Positions 43,513 through 54,959 of a stretch of 64,000 bases of DNA are shown in pieces. Position numbers and translations under genes: made by a program. Position 1 is the stretch's first letter; every line of letters starts with the position of its first letter. The notes below the pieces were generated by a model. The model saw nothing but the letters and a program-made list of their open reading frames with translations. It had not been told where the DNA came from and ran no database searches. Source of the DNA: Streptomyces liliifuscus (GTDB lineage Bacteria; Actinomycetota; Actinomycetes; Streptomycetales; Streptomycetaceae); contig NZ_CP066831.1 in the NCBI RefSeq assembly GCF_016598615.1, positions 2,790,001 through 2,854,000 of the forward strand, read 5' to 3'.

Positions 43513-44832
43513 TCAACTACCGCGTTCTATTTGGCCGTTCTGATCGGCCAGCTCCGGCGGAGTGAGCGGATTCATAGCGGTGACGTCACGCGGGGCCAGC
43601 GAGAAGCCCTGCCAGTGGACCGGCATGGGCTGCTGGTCCTCGTCCCGGGCGACATGGTGGAAACCGATGTTCACCCAGGCCACGGGGTGCGTGAGGTTCT
43701 GTCCGTTGACCCACTTGTCGACGGACTTACCGGCTCCGGTACCGCAGTTGCGCAGGTTGTTGCTGGCGAACTGCTCGCACTTCTTGTACTGGGTGAAGTA
43801 GACGTCGTGCTTGGTGTAACTGCGGCCCGGGTACTTCGAGGTGGCGCCCGGGACGAGTTCGTACGAGCGGGCGTGGTCGTCCTTGTTCTTGCCGGTCGTG
43901 CTGACCACGCGCCACCAGCGCATGTTCTTGGCGTCGCCCGCGAGTTCCTTGGTGATCGGCGTGCGGGTGGTCTTGTTGCGCGGCGCCTCGCCGTTGGCGG
44001 CGGGCGGGCTGACCACGGAGTCGTACTGCTCGACCTTGTTCTTGGAGTTGCCGTCGAGGCCGAAGTTGAGCCGCCAGAAGACGTTGTGGCTGTGGCTGGT
44101 GGCGTAGGACTTGGCGCCCTTGCCGATCGGCCAGCCGCGGCCGTCACCGGCGTCGTAGTCGCCGGGCGAGAGGCTGCCGGTGGCGCCGACGTTCATGTTG
44201 ATCGCGCCGTCGTCCGAGAAGCGCCACTCGGTGATGTACTCGTACCAGCCGACCTGGTTGACGGTGTAGACGAGCAGGTCCTTGCCCTGCTGCTGGAAGA
44301 CCTTGCTCGCCGAGTCGCCCTGCATGCGGTAGGCGTGGCCGCGCGAACGGGTCGTGGTGCACAGGCCCTTGACGTTCGGGTGCTCCGGGTCCCAGGCGTC
44401 GGGGACCTTGACCGTCTTGATGGTGCCGCCGGGGCACTCGCCGGGGGCCATGTCCATCAGGCCCTGGCCGAATCCGGCGCCGGTGAGGTCGTCGTACTCG
44501 ACCGAACCGTCGTCGTAGGGGACGTGGATCTGGGCGAGCTTCGCGCTCGTCAGGACACGTATGGGGGCGGCTTCGCCCTTGGGCTTGTACGAGACGTTCT
44601 CCAGGACGAGCCCGGCCTCGCTCTCGTAGTGCCAGCACATCGACCACTTGGTGCCGGTGGCGAGTGTCTGCTCGATCTTGTAGGCCGCGCTGCAGTCGGC
44701 GGCCGCCGCGGGGGCGGCCTTGGGCTGGGCGACGGCCGGTCCCGCGGCCGTGGTGGCGCCGACGGTCAGGGCGGCCACCGAGAGGCCCACCGCCGTCCGC
44801 CTGCGGGCGCGACCGATGTTGTTCACGCGCAT
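43513..44832 (-). CDS. Secreted copper amine oxidase-like protein with atypical cofactor site
   Basis: This 439-residue protein starts with a signal peptide (RARRRTAVGLSV to about AVAQP). The rest matches the copper amine oxidase catalytic domain: the HxH ligand pair in TSHSHNVFWRLN, the third His in VNIGFHHVARDEDQQPMPVHW, and DDLTGAGFGQG for the catalytic base region. The TPQ signature, usually [ST]-x2-N-Y-[DE]-Y, reads Q-V-G-W-Y-E-Y: the Tyr and acidic residue remain but Asn and Ser/Thr are replaced. It lacks the usual N-terminal domains. ATG 44832 is preferred to GTG 44853. The 44933-45748 gene is just upstream on the same strand. Confidence 0.82.
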   Translation of the reverse strand: MRVNNIGRARRRTAVGLSVAALTVGATTAAGPAVAQPKAAPAAAADCSAAYKIEQTLATGTKWSMCWHYESEAGLVLENVSYKPKGEAAPIRVLTSAKLAQIHVPYDDGSVEYDDLTGAGFGQGLMDMAPGECPGGTIKTVKVPDAWDPEHPNVKGLCTTTRSRGHAYRMQGDSASKVFQQQGKDLLVYTVNQVGWYEYITEWRFSDDGAINMNVGATGSLSPGDYDAGDGRGWPIGKGAKSYATSHSHNVFWRLNFGLDGNSKNKVEQYDSVVSPPAANGEAPRNKTTRTPITKELAGDAKNMRWWRVVSTTGKNKDDHARSYELVPGATSKYPGRSYTKHDVYFTQYKKCEQFASNNLRNCGTGAGKSVDKWVNGQNLTHPVAWVNIGFHHVARDEDQQPMPVHWQGFSLAPRDVTAMNPLTPPELADQNGQIERGS

Positions 44833-44932
44833 GAAGAAATGACTCCCTTGCACAAGCAGGAAAGTTGGAAAGGTGAACCGACCCCCGGTGCTCCGAGGCC
44901 GGTGAACGCGAGAGGCCGAACGGAAGGGCGGG

Positions 44933-45748
44933 TCAGCCGACCTTGGCGATCTTCCGGGCGCTCAGATCGACCACCAGGTCACGGCTGTCGATCCAGGGAC
45001 CGTTCTTGGCCTTCACGAAGAGCCGCAGGCAGCGGTGCTTGCCGCAGTCGGCGAGGGCCGCGGGCGTGCCGGAGTTCGCCCGGTAGACCATGCTGTTGAG
45101 CAGCAGCTGGTCGGGAGTGGTCAGCTCCTTGCCGGTGGCGTCCTTGAAGTCGGCCTTCAGGCCGGCGCCGAGCCGGTCACCGATCAGGAGCTGCGCGGCC
45201 TCGACGGTCTCGGCACGGCTGATCGGCGGCTGGACGCCGTGCTGGGTGTCCGTCCCCTCGACCTTGCCGGTGTCGAGGTTCACGGTCTTGGTGACGAGCG
45301 AGTCGTCCTTGTAGTCGTAGAACGACACCTCGGCGCGGCGCGGCGCGTTCGGGTCGTCCAGTTCGCTCTCCTCGGGCTCGGCGAGGTCGACGGTGATCCG
45401 CTGGGGACCCTTGTCGCCCTCGACGTTCTCGCTGGTGCGGAAGAGCTGCTGGTCGAGGGCGAGCTTCTCGACACGCTCGGTCTCGTCGTCGGTGAGCGGG
45501 TCGCGCCCCTTGCCCTTGTCGCCCTCGGCCGGGGCCTCTTCGACGACGCCGGGCTGCACGGCCCCCTGAGCCTGGTCCTGGCTCTGTCCGGCCTGCTGGG
45601 AGGTCTGGCCCGCTCCGTTGCCGCCACCGGAGTCGTCGGCGCCCGCCGAGCCCGGCAGGGTGATCCCGACCATGACGGCGGTCCCGGCGACCGCGATGGC
45701 CGCACCCGCCACCACCTTGCCCAGATGGCGGTGCACTATCGTGCGCAC
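44933..45748 (-). CDS. Secreted or membrane-anchored acidic protein, partner of the amine oxidase-like gene
   Basis: This 271-residue protein begins with HRHLGKVVAGAAIAVAG as signal/anchor, then a Gly/Gln-rich linker (SGGGNGAGQTSQQAGQSQDQ) and an acidic globular region with two Cys (CGKHRC near the C-terminus). I do not recognise a named domain. It is transcribed before the amine oxidase-like gene with a 100-bp gap, and the pairing is the best clue: a maturation, copper delivery or localisation role is possible. GTG 45748 is the start that gives a proper signal peptide. Confidence 0.78.
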   Translation of the reverse strand: MRTIVHRHLGKVVAGAAIAVAGTAVMVGITLPGSAGADDSGGGNGAGQTSQQAGQSQDQAQGAVQPGVVEEAPAEGDKGKGRDPLTDDETERVEKLALDQQLFRTSENVEGDKGPQRITVDLAEPEESELDDPNAPRRAEVSFYDYKDDSLVTKTVNLDTGKVEGTDTQHGVQPPISRAETVEAAQLLIGDRLGAGLKADFKDATGKELTTPDQLLLNSMVYRANSGTPAALADCGKHRCLRLFVKAKNGPWIDSRDLVVDLSARKIAKVG

Positions 45749-45927
45749 ATTTCCCCCTACTCCCCCTGAATCTCTAGGAGTCGCTCGAGTCCCACTGGTT
45801 CGGCATACCGCGTATGCACTGGTCGCTCGGTAAGAGGGACGTAAGTCATAGGTGGTTCCATCACTTTCGGGGAGACTCGGGCGGGAGTCGCCCCCGGCGA
45901 CGCCGCACAACTGGAAGAGTTGCATCC

Positions 45928-48051
<2,124 letters not shown>

Positions 48052-48078
48052 GCCGCCCCGCTGGACTGCGTCGACCGG

Positions 48079-48122
48079 CTGCGGGCCGTCCGTGGCCGGT
48101 CGCGCAGTTCCCCGCGCCCCTT
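48079..48122 (-). repeat. Dispersed element, copy 4
   Basis: CTGCGGGCCGTCCGTGGCC followed by GGTCGCGCAGTTCCCCGCGC and CCCTT, 28 bp after the glgX stop, in the reverse of copies 2, 3 and 5. Confidence 0.88.
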
Positions 48123-48184
48123 CGGGCGCGTCTCCGCGCGTGTCTGATGACACGAAAGGCCCCCGGGCGGGTACGTAGGTTCCC

Positions 48185-50596
48185 ATGACACCTGAGCGTC
48201 CCGACCCGGTGGCCCCCGCCGCGCCGACCGCCACCTACCGGCTCCAGCTGCAACCGGAGTTCCCCTTCGGAGCGGCCGAGGCGGCCGTCCCGTATCTGGC
48301 CTCGCTCGGCGTCTCGCATCTGCATCTGTCGCCGGTCCTTGAGTCGGTTCCGGGTTCGGGGCACGGCTACGACGTCGTGGACCACGCGCGCGTGCGGGAC
48401 GAACTCGGCGGCGAGGCGGGGCTGCGGTCCCTGTCGCGCACCGCGCGGGAGCACGGTCTGGGCCTCGTGGTGGACATCGTGCCGAACCACATGGCGATGG
48501 CCCCGCGCCACAACCACGCCCTGTGGGAGGTGCTGCGCGAGGGCCCCGACTCGCCGTACGCGCGCTGGTTCGACATCGACTGGCGGGCCCACGAGGGGCG
48601 GATGCTGCTGCCGGTGCTGGGGCAGGCCCTCGGCGCGGAGACCGGCGCCCTGGAGGTCGACGGGGACGTCCTGCGCTACTACGACCACGTGTTCCCGCTG
48701 CGGGCAGGCACGGAGAAGCTGCCGCTGCCCAGGCTGCTGGACGCGCAGTGGTACCGCCTGGGGTGGTGGCGGCTGGCCCGCACCGAGCTCAACTACCGGC
48801 GGTTCTTCAGCATCTCGGAGCTCATCGGGGTGCGCGTCGAGGACCCGGAGGTGTTCGCGGCCACGCACGGGAAGATCCTCCAGCTGCTGGACGAGGGTGT
48901 GGTCGACGGGCTGCGGATCGACCACCCGGACGGCCTCGCCGACCCCGACGCGTATCTCCGCCGTCTCCACGAGGCGACGGGCGGGCGCTGGACGGTCGTC
49001 GAGAAGATCCTCGCCGACGGCGAACCGCTGCCCGCCGCCTGGCCGGTCGCCGGCACCACCGGATACGACGCGCTGCGGCACATGGACGGCCTCTTCACGG
49101 ACCCGGCGGGCGCCGGGGAACTCCTCGGCCAGTACCGGCGGTTCGCGGCCCCCCAGGCCGACCGTGGGGGCGTCTGGGAGGCGACCGTGCGGCGGGCCGC
49201 GTACAAGGTGGTCCATCACGAGCTGGCCGCCGAGGTCGACCGGCTCACGCGCGAGGCGGACCGTCTGTGCCGCACCTCGCCCGACACCGCGTCGCGTGAC
49301 CGCGCCCCCTGGGCCCTGCGCACCGCTCTGCGGGAGCTCCTCGTCCGCATGGAGGTCTACCGGCCCTACACCTCCGGCGACGCCGCGTCGGTCGTCACCG
49401 AGGAGGCCGCCGACGAGGCACGCCAGGCCTTCCAGGTGCCCGAGGAGGCCCAGGCGGTCGATCTCGTACGGGACCTGGTGCTCGGCCGGATCGGCGAAGG
49501 ACCCGAGTACGAGGCGTTCCGTGCGCGGTTCGCGCAGACCGCGTCGGCGCTGCGGGCCAAGTCCGTGGAGGACACGGCGTTCTACCGGTACGTCCCGCTG
49601 CTGTCGGCGACCGAGGTGGGCGGCGAACCGGGGTCCCCGGCCGTGTCCCCGGAGGACTTCCACGCGTACTGCGCGCGCGTGCAGCGCGACTGGCCCGCCA
49701 CCGGCACCGTCCTGTCCACGCACGACACCAAGCGCAGCGCCGACGTACGGGCGGCGATCTCGGTGCTCACACAGATGCCGGCGCGGTGGGCCGACCTGCT
49801 GGCGGAGGTGACCGGGTGGACGGCGGCCGAAGGGGTCGGCGCGCCGGATCCGCAGGTGGCCTGGGCCGCGTGGCAGACGGCGGTCGGGCTCGGTCCCGCG
49901 GCCGGGGAGCGGCTCCAGGGCGCGCTGCTGAAGCACGTCCGCGAGGCGGGCCTCGGCACCTCGTGGACCGAGCAGGATCCCGCGTACGAGGCCGCCGTGG
50001 CGGAGTTCCTCAAGGCGGGGCCGTGCGGGACGCCGGGGCAACTGGTGGCCGGGTTCAGGAACTCCGTCGAGCCGCATGTGCGCGCCAACGTCCTGGGGGC
50101 CGCGCTGGTCCATCTGACGATGCCGGGCGTGCCGGATCTCTATCAGGGCACGGAAGTCGAGTACCGCGCTCTGGTGGACCCGGACAACCGGCGGCCCGCA
50201 GACTTCCCGCCGGTCGACCCGGGCGGCCTGTCCGCCGAGAAGGCCGCGCTCACCGGGGCCGCGCTGCGGCTGCGCGGGCGGCGGCCCGCCGTCTTCGGCG
50301 AGTCGGCGACGTACACGCCGCTTCCCGCGGAGGGTCCCGGCGCCGCGCACTGTGTGGCGTTCGCGCGCTCCGGGGAGGTGGTCACGGCCGTCACCCGGCT
50401 GTCGCTGCGCCTGGAGGAGGCGGGCGGCTGGCGCGACACGGTTCTGGCGCTGCCCGCGGGGCGGTGGGCCGACCTGCTCGCTCCGGGACGGGAGTTCACG
50501 GGGCACGCGCGCGTGGAGGAGCTTTTCGGACCGTTGCCGGTGGTGCTGCTGGAGCGGATCGACGACTCCGGCGCCGGCTCCGGGGCGGGCGGCTGA
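48185..50596 (+). CDS. treY: Malto-oligosyltrehalose synthase
   Basis: This 803-residue GH13 enzyme isomerises the reducing-end glucose of maltodextrins to an alpha,alpha-1,1 linkage. The N-terminus has TYRLQLQPEFPF and YLASLGVSHLHLSPVLESVP; GLRIDHPDGLADPDAYL carries the nucleophile and TVVEKIL the acid/base. Later VLSTHDTKRSADVRA and GVPDLYQGTE are family marks. TreZ then releases trehalose. Confidence 0.95.
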   Translation: MTPERPDPVAPAAPTATYRLQLQPEFPFGAAEAAVPYLASLGVSHLHLSPVLESVPGSGHGYDVVDHARVRDELGGEAGLRSLSRTAREHGLGLVVDIVPNHMAMAPRHNHALWEVLREGPDSPYARWFDIDWRAHEGRMLLPVLGQALGAETGALEVDGDVLRYYDHVFPLRAGTEKLPLPRLLDAQWYRLGWWRLARTELNYRRFFSISELIGVRVEDPEVFAATHGKILQLLDEGVVDGLRIDHPDGLADPDAYLRRLHEATGGRWTVVEKILADGEPLPAAWPVAGTTGYDALRHMDGLFTDPAGAGELLGQYRRFAAPQADRGGVWEATVRRAAYKVVHHELAAEVDRLTREADRLCRTSPDTASRDRAPWALRTALRELLVRMEVYRPYTSGDAASVVTEEAADEARQAFQVPEEAQAVDLVRDLVLGRIGEGPEYEAFRARFAQTASALRAKSVEDTAFYRYVPLLSATEVGGEPGSPAVSPEDFHAYCARVQRDWPATGTVLSTHDTKRSADVRAAISVLTQMPARWADLLAEVTGWTAAEGVGAPDPQVAWAAWQTAVGLGPAAGERLQGALLKHVREAGLGTSWTEQDPAYEAAVAEFLKAGPCGTPGQLVAGFRNSVEPHVRANVLGAALVHLTMPGVPDLYQGTEVEYRALVDPDNRRPADFPPVDPGGLSAEKAALTGAALRLRGRRPAVFGESATYTPLPAEGPGAAHCVAFARSGEVVTAVTRLSLRLEEAGGWRDTVLALPAGRWADLLAPGREFTGHARVEELFGPLPVVLLERIDDSGAGSGAGG

Positions 50597-50769
50597 CCGG
50601 CGGCGCCCGGCGGAGGGCCCGGGCCGCGCCCGCCGTCCGGGGTTGAATTGCCCCCCGGCTACCGGTAAATGCTGCTGGGCGCTCCCCGGTGGCGCCCCTT
50701 CACGTCCTTGACAGTTCATCCGGTCCGTGGAGTACTGCGGATTGCGACGCCGGGCGGACCTAGTCGGGG

Positions 50770-52020
50770 GTGAGTCTCCTGCCGGAGCTGCGCTACCCCA
50801 GTGTGACCGAAATCGTCTCCTCGGCCCGGGCGTTGGCGGCCCACCGGCCGGGCCTGTGTTCGCTCAGACAGGTCGGTTCCTCGCGCGCCGGCCGGCCCCT
50901 GCACATGCTCTCCGTGGGCCACGCCGCGCGCGCGGTGCTGGTCGTCGCGGGCGCCCACGCCAACGAGCCCACGGGCGGCTCCACCCTTCTGTCGCTGGCG
51001 GAACGGGTCCTGTGCGACCGGGAGTTGCGGGCCGACACCTCCTGGCACTTCATGCTCTGCGCGGACCCGGACGGCGCCAGTCTCCATGTGACGCCGGCGC
51101 CGCGCACTCTGCTCGACTACCACCTCGGCTTCTTCCGCCCGGCGGGCCCCGAACAGCCCGAGTGGTCGCCGTCCGTGCTGCCGCCCGACCGGCTGCCGCC
51201 CGAGACGCGGGCCCTGACCCGGGTCATCGACGAACTCCGCCCCTACCTCCAGGTCACCCTCCACGGAACGGATCTCGGTGGCAGCTGGGTGCAGTTGACC
51301 AAGGACATCCCGGGTCTCGCCGAACCGTTCGCCAAGTCCGCGGCGGAGCTGAACATCCCGGTGGAGACGGGCGCCTCGGACGCCGCCGGCTGGCCCGCCT
51401 CCGGCCCGGGTGTGCATGTGATGCCCGCCCCGGGTTCGGACCTGGCGTACCCGAGCATGCCGGACGACGCCCGGCACAGCACCTGGTACCACGCCCACCG
51501 GTACGGCGGTCTGACCGCGGTCGTCGAGGTGCCGATGTGGGCGAGCGACCTGGTCGACGATCCCGCGCCGCATCCCGCCCCGGCGGCGGCGATGCGACGT
51601 CTCGCGCGTCGCCTCCTCCAGGACGCGATCCAGGTCGAGAGCGTCCTCGCCGAGGCGCTGCCACGCCTGCCCGGACCGGACGGTCCGCTGCTGCGCGCCG
51701 CCAAGTGGGCGCTGGAGCTGGTGCCGGGGCTGGCGGGCGACTGGGCGCAGGCGCCGCCCGCGGACTCGACGATGGCGTACGTGGGAAGCGTGGACGCGTT
51801 CGGCCGACGGCTCCCACTGCGGGCCGCGGCGATGCTCCTGCGGGTCCTCCAGGAGGCCGACGACCACGCCGCGCCCCCTCTGGAGCGCCTGGTCGCGTCC
51901 TGGAGCGAGGCGTTCGCGGAACGCTTCCGGGCGCGCTGGGTGCCGCTGGAGCATCAGGTCGAGCACCAGAGCCGCACGGTGGTGGCGGCGGCACGGCACG
52001 CCAGGGACCGGGCGGCGTGA
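50770..52020 (+). CDS. M14-family zinc carboxypeptidase-like protein (paralogue 1)
   Basis: This 416-residue protein has the zinc site AGAHANEPTGG (H-x-x-E), the third ligand His in VTLHGTDLGG and a catalytic Glu in VVEVPMW. There is no signal peptide, so it is probably cytoplasmic. The GTG 50770 start has only a G-rich stretch before it. A second protein of the same design lies at 52605-54008 on the opposite strand. Substrate unknown; wall peptides or modified peptides are possible. Confidence 0.8.
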   Translation: MSLLPELRYPSVTEIVSSARALAAHRPGLCSLRQVGSSRAGRPLHMLSVGHAARAVLVVAGAHANEPTGGSTLLSLAERVLCDRELRADTSWHFMLCADPDGASLHVTPAPRTLLDYHLGFFRPAGPEQPEWSPSVLPPDRLPPETRALTRVIDELRPYLQVTLHGTDLGGSWVQLTKDIPGLAEPFAKSAAELNIPVETGASDAAGWPASGPGVHVMPAPGSDLAYPSMPDDARHSTWYHAHRYGGLTAVVEVPMWASDLVDDPAPHPAPAAAMRRLARRLLQDAIQVESVLAEALPRLPGPDGPLLRAAKWALELVPGLAGDWAQAPPADSTMAYVGSVDAFGRRLPLRAAAMLLRVLQEADDHAAPPLERLVASWSEAFAERFRARWVPLEHQVEHQSRTVVAAARHARDRAA

Positions 52021-52022
52021 GG

Positions 52023-52113
52023 CACGCGCGCGTGGGGGCTGTTTCTGCGGCACGCGCGCGTGGATCTCTTCTTGCGGCACGCGCGCGTGCCCGGCGGTCG
52101 GCTCGCGCGCGTG
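52023..52113. repeat. Four copies of the CACGCGCGCGTG palindrome
   Basis: CACGCGCGCGTG occurs at 52023, 52051 and 52078, with a variant CTCGCGCGCGTG at 52102, spaced 28, 27 and 24 bp and partly joined by TGCGG or CCCGGCGGT. It fills the gap between the convergent M14 gene and SSI-like inhibitor gene. Confidence 0.88.
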
Positions 52114-52136
52114 CCCGGCGGTTCGCCGCGAGGGGC

Positions 52137-52562
52137 TCAGTCCGACAGGGCGAACACCGATCCCGTCCGCGCGGCCATCACGCAGGAGTTGGAGTGCGTC
52201 TCCTTGTAGGTGACCGCGCGGCCGCCCCACTCGCCACGCGCGGAGGTGGTCACCGGCGCGTAGATCATCGGGCAGTAGACCTCCTTGGGCGGGATGCGGC
52301 CGATGTCGCCGCCCGCGGCACGGAGTTCCGCGCAGGCCCGTACCGCGTGCGCGTGGCCCTGGGGCGGGTCGCACAGAAGCAGCGTGCCGCGCGTGTCGCT
52401 GGAGCGGGCGTCGCCGCGGGTGACGGTGACGTAGAGCCAGTTGCCCGCGAGCGACTCCGGGGGCGCCGCCGCCCGGGCAGGCACGGAACCCGCCACGAGG
52501 AGGGCACAGGCGGTCAGCAGACAGGCCCGTACGGCGGCCCTCGCTTTGTGAGTGTTCGTCAT
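52137..52562 (-). CDS. Subtilase-type protease inhibitor (SSI family)
   Basis: This 141-residue protein has a signal peptide (HKARAAVRACLL to ARAAA) followed by an SSI domain of about 110 residues. The four conserved cysteines are present (LLLCDPP, VRACAEL, VYCPM, SNSCVM), giving the two disulfides. The reactive-site loop reads VYCPMIYAPV, so P1 is Met and P1' Ile, as in classical SSI (Met-Val). It inhibits secreted subtilisin-like proteases outside the cell. It lies 42 bp downstream of the second M14 gene and may be cotranscribed. Confidence 0.93.
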   Translation of the reverse strand: MTNTHKARAAVRACLLTACALLVAGSVPARAAAPPESLAGNWLYVTVTRGDARSSDTRGTLLLCDPPQGHAHAVRACAELRAAGGDIGRIPPKEVYCPMIYAPVTTSARGEWGGRAVTYKETHSNSCVMAARTGSVFALSD

Positions 52563-52604
52563 TGCCTGTGCATCGGCACACGAGGCCCCGAGGCCCACCC
52601 CGAC

Positions 52605-54008
52605 TCACTCGAACGGCACTTCGGCCCTCATCGGAGGCGTGCCGAGCGGACTCGCGCCGGGCGGCGCGGCGGGTGCCTGGTGCCGGGCCAGGTCGAACGC
52701 GGCGAGTACCACGCGCGCGTGGTACTCGACCTGCCGCGCCACCGGGATCCAGCGAGCCCCGTGGCCGTCGTGATAGTCCGCGCACCACTCGTCGATGAGC
52801 CGGTCGAGGTCGGCCGTCGCGCCGGACGGGTCGTGCCCGGCGGCGGTCACCAACTGGCGCAGCAGCCCCGCCGTGCGCAGCGCTATCCGCCGCCCGGAGA
52901 TGCGCAGCGCGGTCAGCCGGGCCGTGTCCAGCGGCGGCAGCGGACGCGCGCCGCCGTCCGCGTCGGTGTCAGGACCGGTGTCGGGGTCCCAGGAGTCGGC
53001 GAGGCCGGGGCAGACGAGTAAATAGTCGTCGACCGGGGCGAGGAGACGGTCCGCGTCCGGAGCCGTGCCCAGGGAGGGGCGGATACGGGCCAGCAGGACC
53101 TCCAGAAGGGCCGTGTCGCGCCGCAGGGTGCGACTGACGGCCCGCAGGGCCCCGTCGGTGTCCGCGGGCGCCGAGCCGTCCCCCACGGCCGCCACGCCCC
53201 ACATGGGCGCCTCGACGACGGCGGTCACCGTGCCGTACGCGTGCGGGTGGAACCAGGTGGACTCGACCGCCGCCTCCGTGATGGCCGCGGCCAGGTCGCC
53301 GCGCCTCGGGGGCGGGATCCGGTAGACCGCGGGCCCGAGGGTGGGCCAGTACAGCGTGTCGTACGGGCCGAGTTCCAGCGGGATGTCCAGGCGCCCCGCG
53401 ATGTGTGCGAGGCGCGGCGCGAGTCCGGGCAGGTCGCGGGTGAGCTCGACGAAGCCGCCGCCCACGTCGACACCGTGCAGGGAGCACTGGAAGAACGGCC
53501 GCAGTTCGTCCTGGAGGGCGAGCAGGGCGCGGGTCTCCGGCAGGGCGGCCGCCGCCGCGCCGTCGGGCAGCCACTCGGGCTGTTCGAGGAAGCCGGGGCG
53601 GAAGAAGTGCCGGAAGTAGTGGCCGAGGGTGTACGGACCCGACAGCCAGCCCTCGTTGCGGCGGGCGCCGTCGGGGTCGAGGCACAGCAGCAGGTTCCAG
53701 GTCACGTCGGCGCCGTCGCACAACCGGGGGTCGGCGAGAGCCCGTTCGGCGAGCCGCAGGGCGGTGGCGCCGCCGACCGGTTCGTTGGCGTGGGGTCCCG
53801 CGACGATCAGGGCCTGGCGGCTGCCGTGTCCGACGGACAGCAGCAACAGGGGCAGTCCGGCCCGTGACGTGCCCACTTGGCGCAGCCGGGCGTCCCGTGG
53901 GCGGCGGTCGACGAGCGCGGCCGCCCGCACGCCAAGCTCGTCGACGGACAGGTAGCGGAGGAGTGGCGGCAGCGTCTTGACCTCCGCTGTGAAGAGCCAT
54001 CGGTTCAC
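52605..54008 (-). CDS. M14-family zinc carboxypeptidase-like protein (paralogue 2)
   Basis: This 467-residue paralogue of the 50770-52020 protein has AGPHANEPVGG, CSLHGVDVGG and VVEAPMW, preserving the zinc and catalytic residues. It is longer at both ends. GTG 54008 is used; no signal peptide. Shared blocks (GTSRAGLPLLLLSVGH versus GSSRAGRPLHMLSVGH) show an old duplication. It is followed by the SSI gene. Confidence 0.8.
   Translation of the reverse strand: MNRWLFTAEVKTLPPLLRYLSVDELGVRAAALVDRRPRDARLRQVGTSRAGLPLLLLSVGHGSRQALIVAGPHANEPVGGATALRLAERALADPRLCDGADVTWNLLLCLDPDGARRNEGWLSGPYTLGHYFRHFFRPGFLEQPEWLPDGAAAAALPETRALLALQDELRPFFQCSLHGVDVGGGFVELTRDLPGLAPRLAHIAGRLDIPLELGPYDTLYWPTLGPAVYRIPPPRRGDLAAAITEAAVESTWFHPHAYGTVTAVVEAPMWGVAAVGDGSAPADTDGALRAVSRTLRRDTALLEVLLARIRPSLGTAPDADRLLAPVDDYLLVCPGLADSWDPDTGPDTDADGGARPLPPLDTARLTALRISGRRIALRTAGLLRQLVTAAGHDPSGATADLDRLIDEWCADYHDGHGARWIPVARQVEYHARVVLAAFDLARHQAPAAPPGASPLGTPPMRAEVPFE
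52703..52728. repeat. Perfect 26-bp palindrome within the M14 paralogue
   Basis: CGAGTACCACGCG is followed immediately by its complement CGCGTGGTACTCG. It contains the CACGCGCGCGTG core found four times in the adjacent gap and lies in the coding sequence near the 3' end of the gene (EYHARVVL). Confidence 0.9.
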
Positions 54009-54130
54009 TAGGTGTGCATGGCGTAAGCACAGTGAGTCACGACTACGGAGGTACGTCAACACCACGGCAGGTCCGAAACGTTCACATCGGCAGGGGGCCA
54101 CCCGGCAGAGGCTCCGGCTCCGCGCCCCTT

Positions 54131-54176
54131 CAGGGGCGCGGGGAACTGCGCGCCAAGCCACGACGAACCCGCAGCC
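54131..54176 (+). repeat. Dispersed element, copy 5
   Basis: CAGGGGCGCGGGGAACTGCG, then CGCCAAGCCACGACGAACCC and GCAGCC. It is downstream of the leftward FHA gene. The 54009-54220 gap has this element, a GCGCCCC-TTCA-GGGGCGC hairpin at its edge, and no gene. Confidence 0.88.
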
Positions 54177-54220
54177 GACGAACCGGCAGCCGCAGGACCG
54201 CTCTCCCACGCAGCGAAGCG

Positions 54221-54778
54221 TCAGTCCGCGGCCAGCCGAAACGCCATCCGCCCGAAACTGACCTGGTCCCCGACCTGAACAACGGCCGCACCGATCACAC
54301 GCCGCCCGTTCACGGACGTGCCGTTGGTGGAGCCCAGATCCCGCAGCACCCACATCCCACCCTGACGGGTGAGCTCGGCGTGCACCCGCGACACCGTCTC
54401 GTGGCTGAGCCTCAACCCGCTGGCCGGATCACGGCCGATACGCAGCGGATACCGGTTCTCCGGCCGGGGCAGCAGCAGCTTGGGAAGCCGCTCGGCCTGC
54501 CACGCCCTGCGCAGCCGCACGGTGAAGCCGGAGACCGCCTCGACCGTGCCGAACAGCATCCGCGACCAACGGTTCTCCGTCCGCAGGTCGGCGGTGAGCG
54601 CGGCGAGTTCGTCCGAGGTGCGGGCCGCGAAGGCGAGTTCCATCCGCAGGACGAACGTGTCGTGGGAGAGCCTTCCCTGGGCGACGCCCTCCCGCAGCAC
54701 CCTCAGCGCCCGGTCGCGCTCGGCGTCCGACAGCCGCGCGGGAGCGGGATAGGTGTGGAACTCGGAGGACGACGTCAC
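54221..54778 (-). CDS. DUF1707-FHA domain protein
   Basis: This 185-residue protein has an N-terminal DUF1707 segment (LSDAERDRALRVLREGVAQG) and a C-terminal FHA domain: IGRDPASGLRLSHETVSRVH (Arg, Ser, His of the phosphothreonine pocket) and LGSTNGTSVNGRRV. FHA domains bind phosphothreonine proteins; DUF1707 often marks envelope-related actinobacterial proteins. No kinase is encoded nearby. GTG 54778 is chosen; open frame continues upstream. Confidence 0.88.
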   Translation of the reverse strand: MTSSSEFHTYPAPARLSDAERDRALRVLREGVAQGRLSHDTFVLRMELAFAARTSDELAALTADLRTENRWSRMLFGTVEAVSGFTVRLRRAWQAERLPKLLLPRPENRYPLRIGRDPASGLRLSHETVSRVHAELTRQGGMWVLRDLGSTNGTSVNGRRVIGAAVVQVGDQVSFGRMAFRLAAD

Positions 54779-54959
54779 GGAGCCGATTGTCTGGCAGCAC
54801 GGCCGGAGTGTCCAGAAAACGCAGCACTTCAGAGGAGCACCTACGTCGGATCCGGTCCTTTCAAGTCGTTCGATCCGGAGGATTCGAAGGTGAATTGATC
54901 TCGTTTGACGCACCATGGGACCGGCGACGTCACGGTGAGCAGACGAGGGAGAACCGTCC

